From positions 1-64,000 of the forward strand of contig NZ_VTDO01000002.1 of assembly GCF_015627125.1 (NCBI RefSeq): a stretch of DNA of 64,000 nt. The letters run 5' to 3'. The notes beneath the pieces are model-generated. The model saw nothing but the letters and a program-made list of their open reading frames with translations. It had not been told where the DNA came from and made no database searches. A program made the translations under genes and the position numbers. This document shows, in pieces, positions 47,458 to 56,571 of the stretch (position 1 is its first letter; the number at the start of each line of letters is the position of its first letter). Source of the DNA: Acinetobacter rathckeae. Its GTDB lineage: Bacteria > Pseudomonadota > Gammaproteobacteria > Pseudomonadales > Moraxellaceae.

Positions 47458-48465
47458 TTAGCCCTCAGCATGGTCTTCAATGGCAACAGTATTTTCGGTT
47501 TGCTCTTGCTCGTAGTCTTGCTTAGTGATGACTTTTTTGGCTACACTTTTATTAAAGATTAGCTGAAAAACATCTGGGCGAGAGTAGTGACCTACAGGAT
47601 CAGCCGCTGTTTTAGCAATCGTAATATGGCTGAGATCTAAGTCTGCATATAATAGGCCTTCTTCATCTTCGGCAAGTGGTGTCACTAGATCACGACCATC
47701 AGGCCCAAAAATACGGGCATGGCCACCGCCTACAGCAAGCAATTTTTTCTGCTCTTCTGTTTCACACATAAAGTCTTGCATCTCTTTAGAAACAGTGGCA
47801 CATGGTGAAATGACAAAGCACTGGCCTTCTGCTGCATAAAGACGAGAAGCCGCAATATTTACATCTGGCCCAATTGAAGCCATTTGTGGTTGATACAATG
47901 AAAAACTTGGCCATGCAGCAATGTGAATTTGTTCATGCTGTGAATACATGGCATAGCGGGCAAGGGGTTGTAAATGCTCCCAACAGCAAAGTGCACCAAT
48001 ACGGCCTAAACTGGTTTCATCCACACGAATTGAGCTACCATCACTTTCACCAAATAAGGTGCGTTCTACGTGAGTGGCTTTAAGTTTACGGCGAGTAGAT
48101 ACTGTTTCACCGAGATTGTTAATTGTCCACTGAGAAATATATAAACTGCCATGGTCACGCTCACTAAAGCCAAGCACCACAAAAATATTATTCTTTTTTG
48201 CGGCCTCTTGAATGCTTTTCGCAGTGTCACTGTCTAGTTCAAGTGAATTTTGATGGTATTGATAGACTTTTGGCACATTTGCCATAGGGGTATCTAACCA
48301 TAAGAACCACGGATACCCAGGAATCCATGTTTCAGGAAAAGCGATCAGTTGTGCACCATTTTGTGCTGCTTGTTCAATCAGTTGAATTGTTTTATTGACA
48401 GTCCCTTGTAAATCCATAAAAACAGGGGCTGCTTGTACGCAGGCAACTTTAATTAAATTGGTCAT
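47458..48465 (-). CDS. Nitrilase
   Basis: A 335-residue nitrilase that hydrolyses a nitrile to the carboxylic acid and ammonia. The catalytic triad is visible as Glu45 (FPETWIPGYP), Lys129 (RRKLKATHVERT) and Cys161 (GALCCWEHLQPL). The start ATG 48465 has AAGAGTGA upstream. The neighbouring genes encode an aldoxime dehydratase (broken), a channel and an AraC regulator, giving an aldoxime to nitrile to acid route. Whether it prefers aromatic, arylacetic or aliphatic nitriles cannot be read from sequence here. Confidence 0.95.
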   Translation of the reverse strand: MTNLIKVACVQAAPVFMDLQGTVNKTIQLIEQAAQNGAQLIAFPETWIPGYPWFLWLDTPMANVPKVYQYHQNSLELDSDTAKSIQEAAKKNNIFVVLGFSERDHGSLYISQWTINNLGETVSTRRKLKATHVERTLFGESDGSSIRVDETSLGRIGALCCWEHLQPLARYAMYSQHEQIHIAAWPSFSLYQPQMASIGPDVNIAASRLYAAEGQCFVISPCATVSKEMQDFMCETEEQKKLLAVGGGHARIFGPDGRDLVTPLAEDEEGLLYADLDLSHITIAKTAADPVGHYSRPDVFQLIFNKSVAKKVITKQDYEQEQTENTVAIEDHAEG

Positions 48466-48656
48466 TTATCACTCTTTTTTGTCTTTGGTCTGTGGAGTAA
48501 CTTTTATAAACCAAGCTTTGTTTATTTAGATATTCTGAGAAGGAACAAGTGATGTTATGAGAGAGAATGGCATTGATAAGTATCTGGAATCTCTTGGCTT
48601 TTGGTATGAGATTTGCTTTTATTTTATAGAGATTATAGATCAAAGTGACTGGTGCT

Positions 48657-49625
48657 ATGGGATCGATTCTTTTACCAAATACAACTTCTGAGTGTTTTGA
48701 TACACGCCGTGTTGATGTAAAGCAACAAAGTGATTATTGGCAGTATGCGATTAGTCAGGCATTTGTACCTTTAGATTGTGCCATTCAGTCACCACAGTTT
48801 TGGGGGAGTTTAGATGCTAGATCATGCTCTAAACTGGGAATTGTACATGTACAAGGTGAGTCTCAGCATGTAGAGCGACGAAAAAATAAAATGAATACGA
48901 ATCAACAAGACGTTGTGCTTTTGAGCTTAATGCTCAAGGGGAGTATGGGGCTTGTCTATAATCAACAAGAATTAAATCTGACACAGGGACAATTTGCTTT
49001 TTACGATACGACTCAAGAGTATGATTTAAACTTAGCTCAAGCATTTGAGCAAATTGTGATTTCAATTCCTAGAGTGGAGTTTTCACGGCGTTTAGGGCGA
49101 GTGAAAGATATTTGTGGCGTTGCTTTTGGTACAGACCATGCCTTATACCCATTTGCCTGCAATTATATTAAAGCGTTTTTTCATGCTGGTGCATTATCTT
49201 ATCCTCAACAAGATTTAATTAGTGATCATGTACTAAATATGATGAGCTGTATTGTTGAAGACAGTTACCAGAGCGTGAAACCTCGGAAGAAAATATTTTT
49301 ATTTGAACAGATTGAAAGCTTCATTTTGGCAAATCTACATGACTGTACATTTGACATTCATCGGGTTGCACAGCAATTTCAAGTCAGTGCTCGTTATGTC
49401 AGTAAGTTATTTCAAACACAAGAAACGACATTTGGTCAGTTTATTTTGTTGAATCGGTTACAAAAAAGTAAGGATGCTTTACAAAGTACATCACACCAAA
49501 TGTATAGCATACAGCAAATTGCATATAGTTTTGGCTTTACAGATATGTCTTATTTCTCAAGAGAATTTAAAAAAAGATTTGCAGTAACACCATCGGAAAT
49601 CAGGCTTGATCGTGTGTGGGTTTAA
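48657..49625 (+). CDS. AraC-family transcriptional activator of the nitrilase operon
   Basis: A 322-residue regulator divergent from the nitrilase operon. The N-terminal ligand and dimer half is like the NitR/AraC type (QAFVPLDCAIQSPQFWGSL near the start), and the C-terminal double helix-turn-helix occurs in FDIHRVAQQFQVSARYVSKLFQ and the later IQQIAYSFGFTDMSYFSREFKKRF. I start at ATG 48657; a GTG at 48645 is open with no clear ribosome site. It is likely induced by the nitrile, aldoxime or acid substrates. A terminator follows at 49630. Confidence 0.9.
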   Translation: MGSILLPNTTSECFDTRRVDVKQQSDYWQYAISQAFVPLDCAIQSPQFWGSLDARSCSKLGIVHVQGESQHVERRKNKMNTNQQDVVLLSLMLKGSMGLVYNQQELNLTQGQFAFYDTTQEYDLNLAQAFEQIVISIPRVEFSRRLGRVKDICGVAFGTDHALYPFACNYIKAFFHAGALSYPQQDLISDHVLNMMSCIVEDSYQSVKPRKKIFLFEQIESFILANLHDCTFDIHRVAQQFQVSARYVSKLFQTQETTFGQFILLNRLQKSKDALQSTSHQMYSIQQIAYSFGFTDMSYFSREFKKRFAVTPSEIRLDRVWV

Positions 49626-49629
49626 ATAA

Positions 49630-49657
49630 AAATAGGGTGTTATTAAACACCCTATTT
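49630..49657. terminator. Terminator between the AraC gene and the SDR
   Basis: AAATAGGGTGT (49630-49640) pairs exactly with 49647-49657 across TATTAA. The genes are convergent. Confidence 0.8.
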
Positions 49658-49678
49658 CAAAGACTTACGGCTAATTAC

Positions 49679-50506
49679 TTAACCATTTACCATAATACCG
49701 CCATTAATATGAATGGTTTGACCTGTAATGTAAGACCCATCTTGGCTGGCTAAGAACACAAAACTTGGGCCAACTTCACAGGGTAGACCTGCACGTTGCA
49801 TCGGTGTGTCTTTACCTAGATCATCAATTTTAGACTTGTCAATCTGTCCCCATGTGTTTTGGATTGGTGTCCAAATTGGGCCAGGTGCAATATTGTTGAC
49901 ACGAATACCTTTCGGTGCAAGTTGGTTAGACAATGCACGGGTAAAGCTGGTCATTGCACCTTTGGTTGATGAGTAGTCAACAAGTTCTTTTAAGCCAATA
50001 TATGCATTGACTGAAGATACATTAATGATTGAGTCGCCTGATTCAAACTGCGGTAACAGTGCTTTACTTAGGTAAAACATGGCATCTAGGTTTACATTAA
50101 ATACTTTTTTCCATTGCTCATCAGATACTGTCGTGAGGTCTTCTTTGGGTGATTGCATACCTGCGTTGCTGACAAGTACGTTTACACGACCAAAGTCTTT
50201 AAGAACATCATCTGCAAATTTATAGCAAGCATCTTTATCACCTAAGTCTACTTCATACACACGACAGGTACGGCCTAAGTCTTCTACCCATTTTTTTACA
50301 GATAGTGCTTGTTCGCCTGATGATGTATGGCTCGTAATGGCAATATCTGCACCCTCAGTGGCAGCGTGCATAGAAATTGCACGACCAATACCCGTACCCC
50401 CACCGGTAACTAAAACAACTTTTCCTGCCAGTTTGCCTGTGCCTTTATAGTCTTCACGAAGAAAGTTTTTTACTTGCTCTACACTAGTTAAGTCGTAATT
50501 AGACAT
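49679..50506 (-). CDS. Short-chain dehydrogenase/reductase (general stress-type)
   Basis: A 275-residue NAD(P)-dependent oxidoreductase. The cofactor motif TGGGTGIG is at about residue 35, NAG follows in LVSNAGMQ, and the catalytic Ser-Tyr-Lys occurs in INVSSVNAYIG...YSSTKG. The start is ATG 50506, with GGAGA upstream. The length and the tail are like the YhdF/YhxC-type SDRs that often respond to stress. No substrate is suggested by the neighbours. Confidence 0.9.
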   Translation of the reverse strand: MSNYDLTSVEQVKNFLREDYKGTGKLAGKVVLVTGGGTGIGRAISMHAATEGADIAITSHTSSGEQALSVKKWVEDLGRTCRVYEVDLGDKDACYKFADDVLKDFGRVNVLVSNAGMQSPKEDLTTVSDEQWKKVFNVNLDAMFYLSKALLPQFESGDSIINVSSVNAYIGLKELVDYSSTKGAMTSFTRALSNQLAPKGIRVNNIAPGPIWTPIQNTWGQIDKSKIDDLGKDTPMQRAGLPCEVGPSFVFLASQDGSYITGQTIHINGGIMVNG

Positions 50507-50811
50507 GAAGTGTCTCCATTTGCATTGTATTTTAAGATGAAATATTTAAAAAAATCATAGCAATGACTGTGCCATATTTTACAATTGCACTGAGATTTAC
50601 TGACATCAACGCTATGACAAATGCCTGAGTCGCTTTGATTATATGCATACAATATGCGATAAAACTTCAATTTTAATAAAAAGATACAATACTTTTACTC
50701 AACCACTCGGCATAAGATATGTACTCCTATACGAAAAAGTATGTATTGCTGTAAAAGATTGAATGCTGAAAATGTTATGATAAATGGGAATAATTTTTTG
50801 GTTTTAACGCT
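50507..50811. other. 305-bp intergenic region between the SDR and pdxB
   Basis: Divergent promoter region, AT-rich, with no supportable gene. TATGAT about 30-40 bases upstream of pdxB could be a -10 element. Confidence 0.5.
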
Positions 50812-51876
50812 ATGAAAATCGTTGCAGATGAAAACCTTGCACTGACAGATTACTTTTTTTCTGATTTGGCACAGGTTCGCTCACTGTCTGGTCGCACGCT
50901 CACTCATGCAGATGTCCATGATATAGATGCACTGTTGGTACGTTCAGTGACTAAAGTAAATCAGGCATTACTACAAAATAGTCAGGTGACGTTTGTTGGA
51001 AGTGCAACGATTGGTACAGATCATATAGATTGTAATTATTTAGAACACCATAAAATTTCTTGGGCCAATGCGGCAGGTTGTAATGCACAAGCGGTGGCCG
51101 AATATGTGGTTACTGCATTATTACATTTAAACCCACAGTTATTGCATGCAGAAAAAACCTTTACTTTGGGAATTGTAGGTTTGGGAAATGTCGGTCAGCG
51201 ATTGGCACAGGTGGCTCAAGCAATGGGGTGGCAAGTGGTTGGTTATGACCCATTTGTGTCAGGTGAGCATATTCAGCAAGTCGCTTTTGAGACGTTATTA
51301 CAGCAAGCGGATGCGGTGTCTATACATGTGCCACTGACACATACGGGGGAGCATGCGACTTATCATTTGTTCAATGAGCAGACCTTTGCGCAATTAAAAC
51401 CTAAAGCAATTGTTTTAAACAGTGCGAGAGGGGCGGTCATTGCTGAGCAAGCACTTTTAGCTGATATTGAGAAAACACAGCGTGATGTGGTGTTAGATGT
51501 ATTTGAGCATGAGCCAAACATTAGTCAGACTTTACTGAATGCGGTGAAATTGGTTACACCACATATTGCAGGCTATAGCTTAGAAGGTAAGGCAAGAGGC
51601 ACACAAATGATTTATGAGGCATTTTGTCATCATATATCACACAGCCCAAATAAAGATTTTAAAACACAACTACCAGATTGTGAGCAATTTAAACAGCCAT
51701 TACGTACCGCATTGGCACAGCATCTGGGTCAAATTTATAATATTGCCCAAGATGACCAAAATTTATGTGCCTGCGTGCAAGATGGCATGGTGTCACAACA
51801 AGCATTTGACGCATTACGTAAAAACTACCCATTACGCAGAGAATGGGCATCACACGGAATTGATATTCATGCCTGA
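50812..51876 (+). CDS. pdxB: Erythronate-4-phosphate dehydrogenase
   Basis: A 354-residue D-2-hydroxyacid dehydrogenase acting in the DXP-dependent PLP route, where it oxidises 4-phosphoerythronate. The opening MKIVADENLALTDYFF is typical. The nucleotide motif is in LGIVGLGNVGQRLAQV near residue 120, the Arg in LNSARGAVI and the catalytic His in VTPHIAGYS are present, and the C-terminal dimer part is short but complete. The stop TGA lies within the start region of epmA (8-base overlap ATGCCTGA), so the two are translationally coupled. It gives a second link to vitamin B6 in the window. Confidence 0.96.
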   Translation: MKIVADENLALTDYFFSDLAQVRSLSGRTLTHADVHDIDALLVRSVTKVNQALLQNSQVTFVGSATIGTDHIDCNYLEHHKISWANAAGCNAQAVAEYVVTALLHLNPQLLHAEKTFTLGIVGLGNVGQRLAQVAQAMGWQVVGYDPFVSGEHIQQVAFETLLQQADAVSIHVPLTHTGEHATYHLFNEQTFAQLKPKAIVLNSARGAVIAEQALLADIEKTQRDVVLDVFEHEPNISQTLLNAVKLVTPHIAGYSLEGKARGTQMIYEAFCHHISHSPNKDFKTQLPDCEQFKQPLRTALAQHLGQIYNIAQDDQNLCACVQDGMVSQQAFDALRKNYPLRREWASHGIDIHA

Positions 51877-52846
51877 TTTAAGCTACCAACCGACGTGTGA
51901 CCTTGATGCAATCAAAGCACGTGCAATGTTGTATCAACACATACGCAGTTTTTTTGCTGAGCGGCAGGTGTTAGAGGTGGAAACGCCTATTATCTCTGCA
52001 GCAACTGTTACAGATGTGCATTTAGCTTCTGTAGCAACAGCTCGCCATGTACAAGGGAAAATACAACAACACTACTTGCAAACCTCACCTGAATTTGCAA
52101 TGAAGCGTTTATTGGCCAGTGGTAGTGGACCGATTTATCAAATCTGTAAAGTCTTTCGTGATGATGAGCATGGCCGTAAGCATAATAGTGAATTTACTAT
52201 GCTTGAATGGTATCGCCCTGATTTTTCATTGCGGCAACTTATGCATGAAACCACTGAGTTATTACAGCAGTGTTGTGTAACACGCTTTGCAGATATTCGC
52301 CCAATGGTACTGAGCTATAAACATGCTTTTTTCGACCGTTTAGATATTAATCCCATTACTGCAACACTTGCACAGCTAAAAAACACGGCGCAACGTGTTG
52401 GCTTAACACTCGATTTAGGCGATGACCGTTTAGGATATATAGACTTACTATTTTCTCACATGGTTGAGCCGAGCTTAGGATTTGATACACCTGTATTTTT
52501 AACAGACTTTCCACCTGAAATGGCATCACTTGCAAAAACAAGAATTGATGATGATGGTGAAGAGGTTGCCGCACGGTTTGAATTGTATATAGACGGTTTA
52601 GAACTTGCCAATGCGTATGATGAACTGATTGATGCCGATGTATTACGCATGCGTTTTAATGCAGATAATCAAGCACGTGAACAGCTAGGTTTAAAGACCA
52701 TGCCAGTTGATGAACACTTATTGGCGGCTTTACCACATATGCCCGCATGTGCAGGCATTGCACTTGGTGTGGATCGTTTATTAATGGTAATACAACGCCG
52801 TATGCGTTTAGAGCAGGTGATTACGTTCCCTGCTCATTTGGCATAG
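51869..52846 (+). CDS. epmA: Elongation factor P (R)-beta-lysyl/lysyl ligase (GenX/PoxA)
   Basis: A 325-residue class II lysyl-tRNA synthetase-like enzyme that modifies a lysine of EF-P. I start at ATG 51869, overlapping pdxB by 8 bases; the upstream frame reaches only internal pdxB codons. The motif-2 region FRDDEHGRKHNSEFTMLEWYRP and the C-terminal ALGVDRLLMVI are characteristic. No anticodon-binding domain precedes the catalytic core, as expected for the paralogue. It is convergent with cca, with only two bases between the stops. Confidence 0.94.
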   Translation: MPDLSYQPTCDLDAIKARAMLYQHIRSFFAERQVLEVETPIISAATVTDVHLASVATARHVQGKIQQHYLQTSPEFAMKRLLASGSGPIYQICKVFRDDEHGRKHNSEFTMLEWYRPDFSLRQLMHETTELLQQCCVTRFADIRPMVLSYKHAFFDRLDINPITATLAQLKNTAQRVGLTLDLGDDRLGYIDLLFSHMVEPSLGFDTPVFLTDFPPEMASLAKTRIDDDGEEVAARFELYIDGLELANAYDELIDADVLRMRFNADNQAREQLGLKTMPVDEHLLAALPHMPACAGIALGVDRLLMVIQRRMRLEQVITFPAHLA

Positions 52847-52848
52847 TT

Positions 52849-54090
52849 TTATTGGCTTTGCTTAGCTAAGAAATCTGCTTTAAGTATTGCAAGGGCTTCG
52901 ATGCGTTTGGTAATCAGCATTTCACCAATATCGGGGCCTTTAATGTCTGTAGGTAAATCTTGTGCTTTAATGTTCCGTACACACTGAATAGCTGCTTGCA
53001 TATAATCTGCTTGTGGATAGGCACGATCTTCTAGGCCTAAACGTCCTTTCGCATCACTTTCACATGCTTGAATAAACTCAAGCACTTTTTCAGGGCGGCG
53101 TAAAACATCTAAACGCTGTAACAAACGCCACAGTGTACCTGGTTTAAGTTGCAGTGCCTGATGGCATTTTAAATGCTCTTTACATACAGAGATCGCGAGT
53201 TTTTTGGTACTTGTGGGTACTTTTAGTCGCTCACAAACAGCGGTTACAGGTTCAACACCACGTGCTTCATGCATGGTGTGCCTTGGTAAAATATCTTTTG
53301 GTGTCAGTGCCTTACCTAAATCATGTAGCAGTACTGAAAAACGTACATCTAAGTTGTAGTTTTGACGGCAGGCTTGTTGTAATGACATTAGTGTATGAAT
53401 GCCACAGTCAATTTCAGGGTGAAACTCAGGACGCTGAGGTATGCCAAATAGGGCATCAATTTCAGGAAAGAGTACTTTCAGTGCACCGCAATCACGCAAT
53501 ACGCTAAAGTAAACTTCCGCATGCGGTTCCATGAGCGCTCGAGCAGTTTCTTTCCAGACTCTTTCAGGGGTTAAGTGGTTGAGTTCACCTGAGTCACTGA
53601 GTGTTTGCATCAGCTGTAGTGTTTCGGGTGCAATACTAAAGCCATATGTCGCATAACGAGCCGCAAAGCGTGCAACACGCAGTACCCGTAACGGGTCTTC
53701 AACAAAAGCGTTAGAGACATGACGTAATATTTTATGCTCAAGGTCTGATTTGCCACCATAAGGGTCAAAAATTTCCCCTGTACTCGGGTCTTGTGCAATC
53801 GCATTAATGGTTAGATCACGCCGTAATAAATCTTGTTCTAGAGAAATATCTGGCGATGTTGAAAATTCAAAGCCATGATAACCTTGCCCTTTTTTTCTTT
53901 CCATACGGGCAAGCGCATATTCTTCTTTACTTTCAGGGTGTAAAAACACAGGAAAGTCTTTACCTACGGGTTGATAACCTAAGGTGAGTAGTTGTTGTGG
54001 TGATGCTCCAACCACAACATAATCTTTTTCTTGATAAGGATGGCCAAGGAGCTGATCTCGAACAGCACCACCGACTAAATAAACACGCAT
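52849..54090 (-). CDS. cca: CCA-adding tRNA nucleotidyltransferase with HD domain
   Basis: A 413-residue multifunctional enzyme that adds or repairs the 3' CCA of tRNA, with a C-terminal HD hydrolase part. I start at ATG 54090 (MRVYLVGGAVRDQLLG); the frame extends 11 codons further but that extension is over the hairpin. GGAVRD and the nearby EKDYVVVG acidic pair hold the catalytic carboxylates, RRDLTINAIAQD is a nucleotide-binding segment, and HDLGKALTP is the HD site. Its ribosome site GAGG lies inside a long hairpin that also ends the maeB transcript, so translation may be regulated. Confidence 0.95.
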   Translation of the reverse strand: MRVYLVGGAVRDQLLGHPYQEKDYVVVGASPQQLLTLGYQPVGKDFPVFLHPESKEEYALARMERKKGQGYHGFEFSTSPDISLEQDLLRRDLTINAIAQDPSTGEIFDPYGGKSDLEHKILRHVSNAFVEDPLRVLRVARFAARYATYGFSIAPETLQLMQTLSDSGELNHLTPERVWKETARALMEPHAEVYFSVLRDCGALKVLFPEIDALFGIPQRPEFHPEIDCGIHTLMSLQQACRQNYNLDVRFSVLLHDLGKALTPKDILPRHTMHEARGVEPVTAVCERLKVPTSTKKLAISVCKEHLKCHQALQLKPGTLWRLLQRLDVLRRPEKVLEFIQACESDAKGRLGLEDRAYPQADYMQAAIQCVRNIKAQDLPTDIKGPDIGEMLITKRIEALAILKADFLAKQSQ

Positions 54091-54091
54091 G

Positions 54092-54137
54092 AAAAAACCT
54101 CTATTCTTGGCATTATCATGCATGAGAATAGAGGTTT
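54092..54137 (-). terminator. Terminator hairpin after maeB that overlaps the cca ribosome binding site
   Basis: On the minus strand a perfect 13-bp stem (54137-54125 with 54107-54095) is followed by TTTTTT, then C and the cca ATG at 54090. The 3' arm contains AGAGG, the only good Shine-Dalgarno for cca, seven bases before its ATG. The structure is both an intrinsic terminator for maeB and a lid on the cca start. Confidence 0.8.
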
Positions 54138-54177
54138 CTACAAGTGAGGAAGTTAAAGCATTTTGTATATTAAATGC

Positions 54178-56448
54178 TTATTTTCCTTGATGAATCACTT
54201 CTGCAACAGTGAGTGCTGTCATATTAACCACACGGCGAGTTGTTGCTGTTGGGGTTAATATATGTGCAGGCTTCGCTGCACCCAATAAAATTGGGCCTAC
54301 AGTCACATTGTTACCTGCAGTAGATTTGAGCAAGTTAAATGAAATATTTGCTGCGTCTAGGTTTGGCATAATCAGTAAGTTTGCTGAACCACTATAGCGA
54401 GCATCAGGGAATGCAAAGTTGCGAATGTTTTCATCAATCGCTGCATCACCATGCATTTCACCTTCAACTTGTAAATCAGGCGCACGCTCAGTCACAAGAC
54501 GATACACTTCACGCATTTTTTGTGCACTTGGGTCAACTTGGTCGCTACCAAAGCTTGAGTGTGAAAGTAATGCAATACGTGGTTCTAGACCAAAGCGACG
54601 TACTTCCTCTGCTGCTAATATGGTCATCTCAGCCAATTGTTCAGCGGTTGGATTGGCATTGACATAAGTATCTGCAATAAATAAATTGCGACCTTCGAGC
54701 ATAAGGGTATTTAGGCTAAAGAAGTGGTTAGAACCTTCTTTCATACCAATGAGGTTGCGTACAAGGTCTAGGTGCATGTCATAGCTACCATAAGTACCAC
54801 ACAACATACCATCGACTTTACCAGACTTTAACAACATGGTTGCAACTAGGGTAGAACGACGACGTGCTTCACGCTGTGCAAAAGCAACTGTCACCCCTTT
54901 ACGTTTTATGACATTATGGTAATCCTTCCATGTTGCTTCGTAGTCAGGGTTGTTGTCTTGGTCTACAATTTCAATGTTAATGCCATTGTGTAAACGTAAG
55001 CCGAGTTTTTTAATGTTGGCTTCAATGACAGCTGTACGACCCACTAACACTGGGCGAGCAATGCCTTCATCAACTACAACTTGAGCCGCACGTAAAATAC
55101 GTACATCTTCACCTTCTGCATAAGCAATACGTTTTGGTGCAGCTTTAGCTTGTGCAAACACAGGTTTCATAATAAACGCCGTGTTATAAACAAACTCAGA
55201 CAGTTGTTGGTTATAGGTATTCATGTCTTGAATTGGACGAGTCGCTACACCAGAGTCCATAGCTGCTTTAGCAACTGCAGGTGCAATTTCTAAAATTAAG
55301 CGTGGGTCAAGTGGTCCTGGAATGAGGTATTCACGACCAAACGTAGATGATTTTTCACCATAGCTTGCTGCATCTGGTTCAACATGTGCCATACGTGCAA
55401 TGGCATGTACACAGGCCACTTTCATTTCTTCATTAATCGTGCTTGCACCTACATCTAATGCACCACGGAAGATATACGGGAAGCACAGTGCATTGTTGAC
55501 TTGGTTCGGGTAGTCTGAACGACCTGTTGCCATAATGACATCATCACGAACTTCGTGAGCATCTTCTGGTAAGATTTCTGGGTTAGGGTTAGCAAGTGCA
55601 AAGATAATCGGTTGCACAGCCATTTGTTTAACCATCTCTTTGGTTAAAATACCTGCCGCTGAAAGCCCCAAGAACATATCTGCATCTTGCATCACTTCAT
55701 GTAATTGCGTTTGTGCAATGTCTTGCATATAACGTTGTTTTGACGCATCGAGATTACTGCGTGAGGTGGTAATAAGACCACGTGAGTCAGCAACAATAAT
55801 ATTTTCTTTACGTGCACCTAAAGCACACAGTAAATCTAAACAAGAGAGCGCCGCTGCTCCTGCACCTGATGCAACAATTTTAATGTCTTCTAATTTTTTG
55901 CCATTGAGCTGGAGTGCATTGATTAATGCTGCACCCACAATGATACTTGTGCCGTGTTGGTCATCATGGAATACAGGAATACCCATACGCTCACGAAGTT
56001 TTTGTTCAATGTAAAAACATTCAGGTGCTTTAATATCTTCTAAGTTGATCCCACCAAATGTTGGTTCGAGTGCTGCCACAATATCAACAATTTTGTCTGG
56101 GTCATTTTCAGAAATTTCAATATCAAAAACATCAATGCCTGCAAATTTCTTAAATAAAACGCCTTTACCTTCCATGACAGGTTTAGATGCGAGCGGGCCA
56201 ATATTTCCAAGACCAAGTACGGCAGTACCATTGGTGATTACAGCAACAAGGTTACCACGTGCTGTATATTTCGCAGCTGTCGATGGATCACGTGCGATTT
56301 CTAAACAAGGCTCTGCAACACCAGGAGAATATGCCAAAGCTAAGTCACGTTGATTACTCAGTTGCTTACTTGGCGTCACGCTAATTTTCCCTGGTTTTGG
56401 GAACTCATGGTACATTAGCGCTTGCTGTTTCAGTGTTTGATCGTCCAT
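54178..56448 (-). CDS. maeB: NADP-dependent malic enzyme with phosphotransacetylase-like tail
   Basis: A 756-residue enzyme that decarboxylates malate to pyruvate with NADPH formation. The first 430 residues are the malic enzyme ([23 protein letters not shown] and [20 protein letters not shown]); the last 320 resemble phosphate acetyltransferase (around [19 protein letters not shown]). This domain order is the MaeB type; the tail is thought to be regulatory. The start ATG 56448 has CGAGATAAAA upstream. The gene is intact and ends 88 bases before cca on the same strand. Confidence 0.96.
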   Translation of the reverse strand: MDDQTLKQQALMYHEFPKPGKISVTPSKQLSNQRDLALAYSPGVAEPCLEIARDPSTAAKYTARGNLVAVITNGTAVLGLGNIGPLASKPVMEGKGVLFKKFAGIDVFDIEISENDPDKIVDIVAALEPTFGGINLEDIKAPECFYIEQKLRERMGIPVFHDDQHGTSIIVGAALINALQLNGKKLEDIKIVASGAGAAALSCLDLLCALGARKENIIVADSRGLITTSRSNLDASKQRYMQDIAQTQLHEVMQDADMFLGLSAAGILTKEMVKQMAVQPIIFALANPNPEILPEDAHEVRDDVIMATGRSDYPNQVNNALCFPYIFRGALDVGASTINEEMKVACVHAIARMAHVEPDAASYGEKSSTFGREYLIPGPLDPRLILEIAPAVAKAAMDSGVATRPIQDMNTYNQQLSEFVYNTAFIMKPVFAQAKAAPKRIAYAEGEDVRILRAAQVVVDEGIARPVLVGRTAVIEANIKKLGLRLHNGINIEIVDQDNNPDYEATWKDYHNVIKRKGVTVAFAQREARRRSTLVATMLLKSGKVDGMLCGTYGSYDMHLDLVRNLIGMKEGSNHFFSLNTLMLEGRNLFIADTYVNANPTAEQLAEMTILAAEEVRRFGLEPRIALLSHSSFGSDQVDPSAQKMREVYRLVTERAPDLQVEGEMHGDAAIDENIRNFAFPDARYSGSANLLIMPNLDAANISFNLLKSTAGNNVTVGPILLGAAKPAHILTPTATTRRVVNMTALTVAEVIHQGK

Positions 56449-56571
56449 TTTTATCTCGTTTACTGCGGTTAATCTAGCATGTGCTAGTAGAATTTTCTGA
56501 ATATATCACTACTTTAGTATACTCGCACAGTTTCAAAACTACCAAAATGCATTTACATATTTGAGTATGGA

